This document shows, one piece after another, positions 1 to 8,273 of a stretch of DNA of 64,000 bases. Every line of letters begins with the position of its first letter. The first letter of the stretch is position 1. Position numbers and translations under genes: made by a program. Source of the stretch: Brevibacterium marinum (GTDB taxonomy: Bacteria; Actinomycetota; Actinomycetes; Actinomycetales; Brevibacteriaceae); contig NZ_JAATJN010000001.1 in the NCBI RefSeq assembly GCF_011927955.1, forward strand, positions 1,116,001 to 1,180,000, in the 5' to 3' direction. The notes beneath the pieces were generated by a model, which worked only from the letters and a program-made list of their open reading frames with translations, was not told the origin of the DNA and searched no databases.

Positions 1-461
1 CCATGGGCTATGTAGCCCTCGACGAGGTCGACGTAATGCTCGAAATAGCGCTGTCCGTGTTCGCTGGGATCAAGCAGGGACTTCATGAGGTAGTTGATAT
101 TCAGGGCCATGCTCGGGTCTTCGAAGATCATCTGCATGGCGTGGGCCGCGTATGCGGCATTCGCGGCTTTGGCCTCGGCGATGGCGTCGAAGACATGATT
201 GTCGCAGGCCGTGCGCAGGCCCTCTTTCGACCCGAAATGGTGGATGACGAGTCCGGGGGACACCCCAGCCGCCGAGGCGATGCTGCGGATCGTCGATTTC
301 GCGAACCCGTGCGCGGAGAACTGTTCAATGGCGGCGGTGCGGATGGCAGTCGCTGTCTCCGGTGAAGCATTGGGGGAGCGGGTGGCTTTCGTTCCTGCAG
401 CCCCCGGAGTCTGCTCCGCTGTCTGCTTCTTCGGCTTCGACTCATCATAGGTTGAACGCAT
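1..461 (-). CDS. TetR/AcrR family transcriptional regulator (3' part beyond the window)
   Basis: The minus-strand frame reads from ATG at 461 to the window edge without a stop (153 codons visible), so the C-terminus is missing. After a charged, probably disordered tail of about 30 residues comes a typical TetR helix-turn-helix: TAIRTAAIEQFSAHGFAKST, then RSIASAAGVSPGLVIHHFGSKEGL. In this family the N-terminal HTH binds a palindrome and the variable C-terminal domain binds the ligand; the ligand cannot be told here. Two overlapping perfect palindromes touch the start codon (462-485), which fits autorepression. No Shine-Dalgarno is seen. A TAATAT box 5 nt before the ATG makes leaderless transcription possible. 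Confidence 0.85.
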   Translation of the reverse strand, partial: MRSTYDESKPKKQTAEQTPGAAGTKATRSPNASPETATAIRTAAIEQFSAHGFAKSTIRSIASAAGVSPGLVIHHFGSKEGLRTACDNHVFDAIAEAKAANAAYAAHAMQMIFEDPSMALNINYLMKSLLDPSEHGQRYFEHYVDLVEGYIAH

Positions 462-485
462 GTTTAATATTAAACACGTGTTTAA
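462..485. promoter_or_regulatory. Two overlapping perfect palindromes, likely TetR operator
   Basis: GTTTAATATTAAAC (462-475) and TTAAACACGTGTTTAA (470-485) are both perfect palindromes and share six bases. They begin directly upstream of the TetR start codon. On the minus strand TTGACC (497-492) and TAATAT (472-467) could be -35 and -10 boxes, so a bound TetR dimer would cover the promoter. Binding by this TetR is inferred from position and family habit. Confidence 0.7.
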
Positions 486-572
486 GAGGAGGGTCAATGG
501 ACGCCGAATGAATTCATTTGAAACGCGCGGGCCGCGAGGTGTTGTCGTGGTTGCGGGGAGTGGTTTCATCTA

Positions 573-600
573 TTGACGTACAACTGTTTGGTTGTATGAT
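573..600 (+). promoter_or_regulatory. Promoter of the ArsR gene with an internal operator-like dyad
   Basis: TTGACG (573-578), a 16-nt spacer and TATGAT (595-600) make a near-consensus promoter. TACAAC (579-584) and GTTGTA (591-596) are a perfect 6-bp inverted repeat with a 6-nt spacer, filling the gap between the boxes. A start point about 7 nt downstream of the -10 coincides with ATG 608, so the transcript may be leaderless. The dyad is a good candidate for ArsR autoregulation. Confidence 0.65.
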
Positions 601-607
601 GCTTCGT

Positions 608-1003
608 ATGGAGGCACTTCTCGACGATCACGTGGATGCGATGTTCCAGGCATTGGCCGATCGGACTCGTCGCGACATCGTGCGGCGGGTCATGGTCGAA
701 GAGCTTTCAGTGTCCGAACTGGCTGACTCCTATGAGATGAGCTTCGCGGGAGTGCAGAAGCACGTTGCTGTACTCGAACGCGCGGGACTCGTGTCAAAAC
801 AGCGGGTCGGACGAGCCCAGATCGCGCATGTTGAGATCAGCGCGATCCGCACTGTGTCCTCAATGCTCAGCGAGCTCGAGGGCGTATGGAGTGCACGAGT
901 CGAACGCATCGACGGCCTGCTGGCCCAGGACGGGCCGGAGGTCGATGAGAACAAGGAGCAGTCATGCCTGTCATCGAAACCACCCACGACGAACATTCCC
1001 TGA
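608..1003 (+). CDS. ArsR family winged-helix regulator
   Basis: The 131-residue product begins MEALLDDHVDAMFQALADRTRR, the usual start of small ArsR repressors, and continues with the wHTH (VEELSVSELADSYEMSFAGV, then QKHVAVLERAGLVSKQRVGR). No Cys-rich metal site is seen, so metal sensing is unlikely. ATG 608 is chosen over in-frame ATG 599 because 599 lies inside the -10 box and 608 sits 7 nt after it. The 3' end overlaps the SRPBCC gene by 40 nt in another frame. ArsR regulators of this non-metal type are often paired with an AHSA1/SRPBCC protein, and this arrangement matches. Confidence 0.85.
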   Translation: MEALLDDHVDAMFQALADRTRRDIVRRVMVEELSVSELADSYEMSFAGVQKHVAVLERAGLVSKQRVGRAQIAHVEISAIRTVSSMLSELEGVWSARVERIDGLLAQDGPEVDENKEQSCLSSKPPTTNIP

Positions 1004-1452
1004 CCCTGACGATGGTCGCCGAATTCGCGGCCTCTCCCGAACGGGTGTGGGAAGTCTATGCCGACCCTCGCCAGTTGGAGAGGGTCTGGGGACCACCCAC
1101 CTATCCGGCCACGGTCGTCGACCACTCGCTGACCCCTGGCGGCAGAGTCACCTATTACATGACCAGCCCGGAAGGTGAGAAGTACCGTGGTTTCTGGGAA
1201 GTCTCCTCGGTCAAAGAGCCCTCACGAATCGTGTTCCGCGACTACTTCGCGGACGAGGACTTCAACGCCGTCGAAGCGATGCCGGGAAGCACCAACACCT
1301 ATACTTTCGAAGCGGTCGAGGGCGGAACTCGTGTCACCTACGAATCGACTTTCGACTCCCTTGAGGGGCTGAAGACAGTGCTCGATATGGGCGTCGTCGA
1401 AGGGTCGACCGGAGCGATCAACCAGATCGACGACCTGCTGGCCCGCGGGTGA
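964..1452 (+). CDS. SRPBCC (AHSA1/START-like) domain protein
   Basis: This 162-residue protein is a single helix-grip ligand-binding domain. It opens with FAASPERVWEVYADPRQLERVWGP, the hallmark N-terminus of AHSA1-type SRPBCC proteins, followed by VTYYMTSPEGEKYRGFWEV and a long C-terminal helix (GVVEGSTGAINQIDDLLARG). The ligand is unknown. AAGGAG (954-959) is a good Shine-Dalgarno for the ATG. The gene overlaps the upstream ArsR gene by 40 nt, so the two are almost certainly cotranscribed. The repeat hairpin at 1498-1548 follows and probably ends transcription. Confidence 0.85.
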   Translation: MPVIETTHDEHSLTLTMVAEFAASPERVWEVYADPRQLERVWGPPTYPATVVDHSLTPGGRVTYYMTSPEGEKYRGFWEVSSVKEPSRIVFRDYFADEDFNAVEAMPGSTNTYTFEAVEGGTRVTYESTFDSLEGLKTVLDMGVVEGSTGAINQIDDLLARG

Positions 1453-1497
1453 AACCCGCTCCGCCCCGGAGCTCGTCGGCCACCGATGTGAAAACGA

Positions 1498-1548
1498 TTG
1501 GCAAATTCTCTTCGATCATAGGCAAATTCATCGAAGAGAACTTGCCAA
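1498..1548. terminator. Repeat-family hairpin, copy A, between convergent genes
   Basis: Arms 1498-1516 and 1530-1548 pair over 18 of 19 positions; the exception would be a wobble pair in one RNA. The loop is 13 nt. The core GGCAAGTTCTCTTCGA (right arm, reversed) is nearly the same as the core of the hairpins at 55648-55709 and 56988-57037. The element lies between the convergent SRPBCC and MFS genes, so a bidirectional terminator role is plausible. There is no U-tract. Confidence 0.65.
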
Positions 1549-1647
1549 CTGTCGGCGTTGCGGCGGTGAAAGCTCCAGCGCCCGCCCGCGGCCACGCACT
1601 CAGTCGCCGCCGCGCCCGCGGGAGACCTCAGCGTCCACGGTCCCGCC

Positions 1648-2967
1648 TCAGCCTTCCGCGCGAGACTGCATCGACTGAGCCGGGGCCTCGGGCTTGACCG
1701 GGATGATGAGGAGCAGGCCGACGAAGAGCACGAGGAGGATGCCCAGGGTGCCGGCCCTTTGGAAGCCCAGGAGCGAGATGAAGACCGCGAACATGGCCGG
1801 TCCCAGGAAGCTCACGGCGCGACCGGTCGTGGCATAGAGTCCGAAGTTCTCTCCGGCACGCTCGGGCGGGGTGATCCGGGCCAGAAACGACCGACTTGAG
1901 GCCTGCACAGGTCCGACGCAGAAGCTGAGGACGAGCGCGCAGACCCAGAACACGGCCGGGGCGTCGCTGATCAGGATCGGCAGACCGCCGACGAGGATGA
2001 CGACGATTCCGGCGATGATGACGGGCTTCGGGCCCAGTCGGTCATCGAAGTACCCGGCGATCATCGCTCCCGCGCCGGCAGCGACATTGGCCGCCACGCC
2101 CAAGACGATGATCTCCGAGGGGGAGAAGCTGTAGCTGCCCGCCGCGAGGACTCCGGCGAAGGCGAAGATCGCTGCCAGCCCGTCGCGGAAGACCGCCGAG
2201 GCGATGAAGAAGCGCAGCGTCTGGTGCTCCTCCTTCCACATCCGCACGAGTCTGCGGACGAGTGCCGCGTAGTCGGCGATGAACGCCCTGATCGGATGCC
2301 CGCCGGATGGGTTCTCAGCCTTGGCGCTCGGGGCGGTGAACAGCACCGGCAGCGCGAAGAGCGCGAACCACACCGCGGACAGGGCGGCGACGACCCGGAA
2401 TCTCATGCCGCCCTCGTCGCCGGCGCCGAAGAGGCCCACCTCGGGCTGGATGACGAGCACGAGCAGAATGACGAGGAGGACGAGACCGCCGGCGTAGCCC
2501 ATGCCCCAGCCGAAGCCGGAGACCTTGCCGACGTTGTCAGCTTGGGTGATGCGGACCATGATGCCGTTGTAGGACACCTCGGCGAATTCGAAGAACACGC
2601 TGCCCATGGCGATGAGCAGGAGACCCAGCCACAGGTACTCGGGGGAGTCGCGGACGAAGAAGAGGCCGAACATCGTGAGGATGACGATTCCGGTGTGGAC
2701 ACCCAGCCACAGCTTGTGCCGGCCACCCGAGTCGGCCCGAGTGCCGGCCGCAGGTGCCACCAGGGCGATGATGAGTCCTGCCGCGGCCGTCGACCAGCCC
2801 AGCGCCGAGGAACCGGCCTCCTCGGTCGCCGCCACGCTCTTCGTCAGATAGGGGGCGAAGACGAAGGTGATGATGACGGCGTTGAACGATGCCGATCCCC
2901 AGTCCCACAGGGCCCAGCTCAGGATTCCGGATCGTGAGCCCACCGTCGGTCTCGGATTCGTCTGCAT
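1648..2967 (-). CDS. MFS transporter, UMF1/Atg22-like family
   Basis: The 439-residue membrane protein has about 12 hydrophobic segments. Its N-terminus WALWDWGSASFNAVIITFVF is characteristic of the UMF1 (Atg22-like) branch of the major facilitator superfamily, and GWGMGYAGG and a central loop of about 60 residues also fit. In yeast, Atg22 exports amino acids from the vacuole; bacterial substrates are mostly unknown, so none is assigned. There is no Shine-Dalgarno. TACAGT lies 6 nt before the ATG (2979-2974), which suggests a leaderless transcript. The gene converges on the ArsR/SRPBCC unit and is divergent from the BCCT transporter. Confidence 0.85.
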   Translation of the reverse strand: MQTNPRPTVGSRSGILSWALWDWGSASFNAVIITFVFAPYLTKSVAATEEAGSSALGWSTAAAGLIIALVAPAAGTRADSGGRHKLWLGVHTGIVILTMFGLFFVRDSPEYLWLGLLLIAMGSVFFEFAEVSYNGIMVRITQADNVGKVSGFGWGMGYAGGLVLLVILLVLVIQPEVGLFGAGDEGGMRFRVVAALSAVWFALFALPVLFTAPSAKAENPSGGHPIRAFIADYAALVRRLVRMWKEEHQTLRFFIASAVFRDGLAAIFAFAGVLAAGSYSFSPSEIIVLGVAANVAAGAGAMIAGYFDDRLGPKPVIIAGIVVILVGGLPILISDAPAVFWVCALVLSFCVGPVQASSRSFLARITPPERAGENFGLYATTGRAVSFLGPAMFAVFISLLGFQRAGTLGILLVLFVGLLLIIPVKPEAPAQSMQSRAEG

Positions 2968-2973
2968 ACCGTC

Positions 2974-2979
2974 ACTGTA
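2974..2979 (-). promoter_or_regulatory. Leaderless -10 box of the MFS gene
   Basis: TACAGT on the minus strand ends 6 nt before ATG 2967. The same hexamer and spacing precede the PAP2 gene (42563-42558). No Shine-Dalgarno is present. Confidence 0.5.
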
Positions 2980-3087
2980 CTGATTCTCTGGGTTCGGAAT
3001 GGGATAGAACTGAGAATTCGCTTGAAGTTTCGCCGCGCTTACGGCAAAGTGGATCGACGGCCATCAGTACTCGAACCTAAGGACGCC

Positions 3088-4977
3088 ATGACCAACTCTG
3101 CAGACGACAACGACTCCGGCGCGGAGCAGTCTGCGGTCGAGGAGTCGGGAGCGAATCCCGACAGCAGCGCCACGGACAACCCGAACTACCTGTTCGGTCA
3201 CCCGGACCCCGTGCGACTGCACCTACCGCAGAAATTGCACATCGGCGAGGGCGATTCCGACGAGGAGATCGCCGAGAAGCTCCGTCGTCAGGGCGTGCGA
3301 ATCGGCAAGGGAATGGTCGCCCCCAGGGTTTTCTGGCCGGCGCTCATCGTCATCGTCGCTGTCGCAGTTCTCGCAATAGCTTTGCCCAATGGCACAGGGA
3401 AGGCGATCTCGGGCATTCAGAGCTGGATCGTGGGCGACCTCGGCTGGTACTACATGCTCATCGTCGGCCTGTTCGTTGCGTTTGCGATCTTTGTCGGTTT
3501 CTCGAAGTACGGCAAGATCCGACTCGGCAAGGACGATGACAAGCCCGAGTTCGGAGTCATGTCCTGGTTCGCCATGCTCTTCGCAGCCGGGATGGGGATC
3601 GGTCTCGTCTTCTACGGAGTGGCCGAGCCGCTCACCTATGCCACGACAGGCCCGAAGCCCGGGTGGGCAGGCGGAGAAGTCGAGAACGCACAGATGGGCA
3701 TGGCTCAGACCTTCGTCCACTGGGGTCTTCATCCGTGGGCGCTCTACGCTGTGCTCGGCATGGCGCTGGCCTATGCCATCCACCGTCGGGGACGTCCTCT
3801 GTCCATCCGGTGGGCCCTCGAGCCGCTGCTCGGCAACCGGGTCAAAGGCTGGGCCGGCGACACGATCGACGTCATCGCGATCTTCGGCACCGTCTTCGGC
3901 ATCGCTACCTCTCTGGGCCTGGGCGTCCAGCAGATCTCGGCCGGACTCAAACACATCGGTGTGGTCGGCGAATACGACAACACCTTCCTCGTCATCCTCA
4001 TCGTCATCATCACGTTCCTGGCGACCGCCTCCGTGGTTTCCGGAGTGGGTGCGGGCATCAAATGGCTCTCGAACATCAACCTCACGATGGCCGGCGTTCT
4101 CCTCGTCACGGTGCTCGTCCTCGGTCCGACGCTGTTCCTGTTCCAGAATTTCGTCGAGTCCCTCGGCGTCTACCTCGCCAATGTGCTCAACATGACCTTC
4201 GACATCGGTGCGTACTCCGGTGATGAGGGCGCGGAGTGGAACTCCACATGGACGCTGTTCTACTGGGGCTGGTGGATCTCCTGGGCGCCGTTCGTCGGCG
4301 TCTTCATCGCCCGAATCTCGAAGGGGCGGACCGTGCGGGAATTCATCGCCGGTGTCCTCCTCGTCCCATCGATCGTCGGCTTCTTCTGGTTCTCCGTCAT
4401 GGGCGGAGCGGGCATCTACCGTCAGCTCTTCGGTGCCGGCGACCTCGTCGACCCCGAGGAAGGCGTCGTGGCCGAACGCGTGCTCTTCGACGTCCTCAGC
4501 GACCTGCCGTTGGGACCGGTCCTGTCGATCATTGCGATCATCTTGGTGGCGATCTTCTTCATCACCTCCTCGGACTCCGGGTCGCTCGTCGTGGACATGC
4601 TGGCCTCGGGCGGGCACCCGAATCCCCCGATGTGGTCCCGGGTTCTGTGGGCACTGATGGAGGGTGCGCTGGCGATCGGGTTGCTGATCGCAGGTGGTCT
4701 CGAAGCCCTGCAGGCGGGGTCGCTGATGACGGCTCTTCCATTCAGCGTGATCCTGATCCTCATCTGCGTCTCGACTCTCAAGGCATTCAGCAAGGAGTCC
4801 AAGCGGAACGAGGTGCTCGAGGCCAAAGCCTCCTACCAGGAGGTGGGCGAGAATCTCGCCGACGACTTCGACGTCTTCCTCGGTGAGAAGGTCGACGAGC
4901 GCATCGACTACCGGCTCTCGCGGAGCAAGGGCTGGCTGGAGAGGCAGAAGGCCAAGTCAGCTCGAAAAGACGAATAG
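3088..4977 (+). CDS. BCCT family transporter (betaine/choline/carnitine type)
   Basis: A 629-residue secondary transporter with a hydrophilic N-terminal tail of about 75 residues, roughly 12 membrane helices and a charged C-terminal tail of about 60 residues. Diagnostic BCCT stretches are GMGIGLVFYGVAEPL, the aromatic-rich HWGLHPWALYAVLGMALAYA and FYWGWWISWAPFVGVFIARI. BCCT proteins take up quaternary ammonium osmolytes or precursors with Na+ or H+. The long charged C-terminus (ending ERQKAKSARKDE) resembles osmosensory tails of BetP-like members. ATG 3088 is preferred over a longer reading from 3022 because CTAAGGAC stands 5-8 nt upstream and the extension is atypical. The terminator at 4999-5030 follows closely. 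Confidence 0.9.
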   Translation: MTNSADDNDSGAEQSAVEESGANPDSSATDNPNYLFGHPDPVRLHLPQKLHIGEGDSDEEIAEKLRRQGVRIGKGMVAPRVFWPALIVIVAVAVLAIALPNGTGKAISGIQSWIVGDLGWYYMLIVGLFVAFAIFVGFSKYGKIRLGKDDDKPEFGVMSWFAMLFAAGMGIGLVFYGVAEPLTYATTGPKPGWAGGEVENAQMGMAQTFVHWGLHPWALYAVLGMALAYAIHRRGRPLSIRWALEPLLGNRVKGWAGDTIDVIAIFGTVFGIATSLGLGVQQISAGLKHIGVVGEYDNTFLVILIVIITFLATASVVSGVGAGIKWLSNINLTMAGVLLVTVLVLGPTLFLFQNFVESLGVYLANVLNMTFDIGAYSGDEGAEWNSTWTLFYWGWWISWAPFVGVFIARISKGRTVREFIAGVLLVPSIVGFFWFSVMGGAGIYRQLFGAGDLVDPEEGVVAERVLFDVLSDLPLGPVLSIIAIILVAIFFITSSDSGSLVVDMLASGGHPNPPMWSRVLWALMEGALAIGLLIAGGLEALQAGSLMTALPFSVILILICVSTLKAFSKESKRNEVLEAKASYQEVGENLADDFDVFLGEKVDERIDYRLSRSKGWLERQKAKSARKDE

Positions 4978-4998
4978 CATCCCAAGACTCCGTAGAGA

Positions 4999-5030
4999 AC
5001 GGGCCCCGTGGAGATCTCCACGGGGCCCGT
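4999..5030. terminator. Perfect 32-bp palindrome after the BCCT gene
   Basis: The element is a perfect palindrome centred on AGATCT with G/C-rich arms (ACGGGCCCCGTGGAG and its complement), 21 nt after the stop codon. It could form a very stable stem. Only short U-runs follow. Confidence 0.75.
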
Positions 5031-5151
5031 CCTGTTCCCCATCCCTTGAGAGATTTGTGTAAGCGGCCCTGACCGCTTCTGTCGTCCGCCCACGACCGAG
5101 TAGTCTGGGACCAACCGACAGCGGACCGCTTCCACCGACCAAGGAGTCCAC

Positions 5152-6174
5152 ATGCCCATTGCAAGTCCCGAAGTCTATTCCGAGATGATCGACCGCGCGA
5201 AGTCCGAGGGCTTCGCCTACCCCGCGATCAACTGCACCTCCTCGCAGACGATCAACGCGGCCATCCGCGGCTTCGCAGAGGCCGGATCCGACGGCATCGT
5301 CCAGATCTCGACCGGCGGCGCCGAGTACATCTCCGGCCCGACGATCAAGGACCGCGTGCGCGGTGCGATCGCGTTCTCGGTCTTCGCCGCCGAGGTGGCC
5401 AAGAGCTACGACGTCAACATCGCCCTGCACACCGACCATGCCCCGAAGCAGGAGGTCGAGGAATGGGTGAAGCCGCTTCTGGCAGCCTCGACCGAACGTG
5501 TGAAGAACGGCGGTGAGCCCTACTTCCAGTCGCACATGTGGGACGGTTCAGCGGTTCCGCTGACGGAGAATCTCGTCCTCGCCGAGGAGCTGCTGGAGCT
5601 CTCGAACGCCGCGCGCTCGATCCTTGAAATCGAGGTCGGCGTCGTCGGCGGCGAAGAGGACGGTGTGGAGAACGAGATCAACGACAAGCTCTACACGACC
5701 GCCGCCGACGGCCTGGCCACGGTCAAGGCCCTGGGCACCGGCGAGAAGGGCCGGTACCTCACGGCACTGACCTTCGGCAACGTCCACGGCGTCTACAAAC
5801 CCGGCAATGTGAAGCTGCGCCCCGAGCTGCTCGGGGAGATCCAGACCGATGTCGGCGCCGAGGTTGGCAAGGACAGGCCCTTCGACCTCGTCTTCCACGG
5901 CGGCTCGGGCTCGAGTGCCGAGGAGATCGCCGAGGCGGTGCGCCACGGTGTCGTGAAGATGAACGTCGACACCGACACCCAGTACGCGTTCACCCGTCCC
6001 GTCGTCGAGCACATGTTCCGCAACTACGACGGAGTGCTCAAGATCGACGGAGAGGTCGGCAACAAGAAGCTCTACGATCCGCGCGCCTTCGGAAAGGCCG
6101 CCGAAGCCGGCATGGCCGACCGCGTGGTCGAGGCCTGCCAGAACCTCGGTTCCGCGGGCACCAGCCTGAAATAG
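5152..6174 (+). CDS. fba: Class II fructose-bisphosphate aldolase
   Basis: The 340-residue enzyme begins MPIASPEVYSEMIDRAKSEG and matches the class II (zinc-dependent) aldolase family along its length. It catalyses reversible cleavage of fructose 1,6-bisphosphate to dihydroxyacetone phosphate and glyceraldehyde 3-phosphate in cytosolic glycolysis and gluconeogenesis. Metal and substrate motifs are visible: ALHTDHAPK (metal-binding His), EIEVGVVGGEEDG, FGNVHGVYK and FHGGSGSS. NVDTDTQYAFTRP is the phosphate-binding part. AAGGAG lies 6 nt before the ATG. The gene stands alone between two strong hairpins (4999-5030 and 6278-6311). Confidence 0.96.
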   Translation: MPIASPEVYSEMIDRAKSEGFAYPAINCTSSQTINAAIRGFAEAGSDGIVQISTGGAEYISGPTIKDRVRGAIAFSVFAAEVAKSYDVNIALHTDHAPKQEVEEWVKPLLAASTERVKNGGEPYFQSHMWDGSAVPLTENLVLAEELLELSNAARSILEIEVGVVGGEEDGVENEINDKLYTTAADGLATVKALGTGEKGRYLTALTFGNVHGVYKPGNVKLRPELLGEIQTDVGAEVGKDRPFDLVFHGGSGSSAEEIAEAVRHGVVKMNVDTDTQYAFTRPVVEHMFRNYDGVLKIDGEVGNKKLYDPRAFGKAAEAGMADRVVEACQNLGSAGTSLK

Positions 6175-6219
6175 GCGACACTTGTTTCTTGGTCCTCTGG
6201 TCGAGGGGCACGGCTGCTG

Positions 6220-6274
6220 TGACCGAGTGACACGGCTGCTCTGACCGAGTGACACACGTCTGACCGAGTGACAC
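6220..6274 (+). repeat. Three direct repeats of TGACCGAGTGACAC
   Basis: The 14-nt motif occurs exactly at 6220-6233, 6242-6255 and 6261-6274 in the 3' flank of fba, just ahead of the terminator. Spacings are 22 and 19 nt. Function unknown. Confidence 0.8.
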
Positions 6275-6277
6275 GGC

Positions 6278-6311
6278 GCGAGGCCCGGGACACCATTGTC
6301 CCGGGCCTCGC
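6278..6311. terminator. Terminator hairpin between fba and the convergent AGCS gene
   Basis: The arms GCGAGGCCCGGGACA (6278-6292) and its exact complement (6297-6311) form a 15-bp stem with a 4-nt loop. The element lies between two convergent genes, so it could serve both. Confidence 0.8.
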
Positions 6312-6417
6312 TGACTATTCAATTGTGTTCCGTCTCCCCCCGAGGCCGCAACGGTGAGACGCTCGCCGTGCTGAGGCTGTCGCTACCGGCGGGCGGACTG
6401 TTCGGCGCCTTCGGGCT

Positions 6418-7956
6418 TCAGCCCTGCGGGACCTCGGCACCGGCCTTGTCCCCGGCAAGACGCTTCTCCCAGAACTCGGCGTTGCGGACATTCAGGCTGT
6501 TCGGATCGAACACCGGATCCAATCCCTGCTTCTTCTGGCGTTCGAAGTCGCGGAGGAGCTTGAACGCCGGCTGTTGCAGGATGAGGATGCCGATGATGTT
6601 CAGCCAGGCCATGAGGCCCACACCGATGTCGCCGAGGGCCCAGGCGCTGCCCGAGGCCGACATCGCTCCGACGGCGACGGCGACGAGGATGAGCAGCTGC
6701 AGGATGCGTTTGCCCACCGCGAGGACCATGGTGTTCCTGGCCTTGCCGAGCAGGTAGACGAGGTTCGTCTCCGCCATGTAGTAGTAGGCGACCATCGTCG
6801 TCAGTGCGAAGAGGAAGATCGAGATCGCGATGAAACCGGCGCCGAAGCCGGAAAGCATCGTGTCGAGTCCGGCCTGCGGCCACTTCTCGCCCGGAGTCGT
6901 GGCGATGGCTTCGACCATCTGACCGCGCCCGGTGCCGATGATGGTCTCACCGTCGGCGTCGAAGACCCTGTACATGCCGGTCGAGAGGATCATGAACGCG
7001 GTCGCCGAGCACACGAAGAGGGTGTCGATGTAGACCGAACCGGCCTGCACGAGTCCTTGCTTTGACGGGTGGGAGACCTCGGCGGCCGAGGCCGCGTGCG
7101 GTCCGGTTCCCTGCCCGGCCTCGTTCGAGTAGATGCCGCGCTGGACGCCCCACTGGACGGCCATGCCGATGACGCCGCCGAAGGCAGCTTCCTGACCGGC
7201 ATCGATGCCGAAGGCCGACTTGAACATGAGTTCGAAGACCGGGATGATCTGCTCGGCGTTGATGAATGTCACGGCGATGGCCGCGATGATGTAGATGACG
7301 GCCATGAAAGGCACTGCCAATGAGGCGAAGTGCGCGATGCGCTTGATTCCGCCGATGACGATGAAGCCCATGATGATGACCAGGGCGATCGCGGTCGCCC
7401 AGGTCGGCACGTTCCAGGCGTTCTCGACGGCGCCGGAGATCGCATTGGATTGGATGCCCGGCAGCATGAACGACATGGCCACGACGGTCACAGCCGCGAA
7501 GACCATGCCGTAGACCTTGAACAGGCCCTTGGCCTTGGTGTGACGGTAGGCCTTCTCGATGTAGAAGGCCGGACCGCCGCGGTACTCACCGGTGCGGGGA
7601 TCCTGCTCCTTGAAGATCTGGCCGAGAGTGGACTCGACATAGGAGGTCGAGGCACCGAGGAGGGCCGAGATCCACATCCACACCACGGCGCCCGGCCCGC
7701 CGAAGCCGATGGCTGTGGCGACGCCGGCGATGTTGCCGACGCCCACACGACCGGCCAGCGAGATCGCCAGTGCCTGGAAGGACGAGACGCCCTCATTGGA
7801 GCTCTTGCCGCGGAACATCTGGACGAAGATCGCCTTGATCTGTCGGATCTGGACTGCGCGGGAGCGGATCGTGAAATAGACGCCGGCGCCGAGGCACAAG
7901 TAGACGAGGGCCGAGGACCAGATGATGTCGTTGAGCCATTCGAGGACTGCAGACAC
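6418..7956 (-). CDS. Sodium:alanine/glycine symporter (AGCS family)
   Basis: A 512-residue membrane protein with about 11 helices. Strong AGCS signatures are SLAGRVGVGNIAGVATAIGFGGPGAVVWMW, GASTSYVESTLGQIFKEQD, RGGPAFYIEKAYR and QRGIYSNEAGQGTGPHAAS. The family imports alanine or glycine with Na+. The start is taken as GTG 7956 (VSAVLEWLND), with GATAGGAGAAGC just upstream. A longer in-frame reading from 8013 would add an unlikely N-terminus across that Shine-Dalgarno. The gene is divergent from the peptide ABC operon across 317 nt. Confidence 0.93.
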   Translation of the reverse strand: MSAVLEWLNDIIWSSALVYLCLGAGVYFTIRSRAVQIRQIKAIFVQMFRGKSSNEGVSSFQALAISLAGRVGVGNIAGVATAIGFGGPGAVVWMWISALLGASTSYVESTLGQIFKEQDPRTGEYRGGPAFYIEKAYRHTKAKGLFKVYGMVFAAVTVVAMSFMLPGIQSNAISGAVENAWNVPTWATAIALVIIMGFIVIGGIKRIAHFASLAVPFMAVIYIIAAIAVTFINAEQIIPVFELMFKSAFGIDAGQEAAFGGVIGMAVQWGVQRGIYSNEAGQGTGPHAASAAEVSHPSKQGLVQAGSVYIDTLFVCSATAFMILSTGMYRVFDADGETIIGTGRGQMVEAIATTPGEKWPQAGLDTMLSGFGAGFIAISIFLFALTTMVAYYYMAETNLVYLLGKARNTMVLAVGKRILQLLILVAVAVGAMSASGSAWALGDIGVGLMAWLNIIGILILQQPAFKLLRDFERQKKQGLDPVFDPNSLNVRNAEFWEKRLAGDKAGAEVPQG

Positions 7957-8273
7957 GCTTCTCCTATCGGGGAGGCAAGAGGATGGAACCGAGCAATTTT
8001 CGTGGGCAATCACGGGGCAGAGCTTGTGTTTTCGCTGTGACTGACCTCATAAGTCAAACGGATTGTGACTCCTGACGCAAATCCGGACCGTGCGCCCCGA
8101 GAACTCGGCCCGAAGAGTGCTTGTCAAGCGGTCACCGATGCATTTCGAAATGGTGACAGTGTGGGTAGGATCATAGCTGCCAGTTCACTATTTGGGACAG
8201 AAACCGTAAGATGTGGTGCGGATCTCTCCGAGCAAAGACGACACGGAGAGCACTTTTGATGACAAGGAACACA
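7957..8273. promoter_or_regulatory. Divergent intergenic region with a nested dyad (8131-8157)
   Basis: This 317-nt gap separates the AGCS symporter from the peptide ABC operon. CATTTCGAAATG (8141-8152) is a perfect 12-bp palindrome. The outer arms GTCACC (8131-8136) and GGTGAC (8152-8157) form a second dyad around it. TTGTCA (8121-8126) could be a -35 box but has no good partner. No gene is supported here. The dyad is a candidate operator; the regulator is unknown. Confidence 0.45.

Noticed and set aside
3223..4617. Long minus-strand open frame (464 codons) opposite the BCCT gene
   Set aside because: It is an antisense shadow produced by GC-rich codon bias; its translation is low-complexity, rich in D, E, R and H, with no family features.
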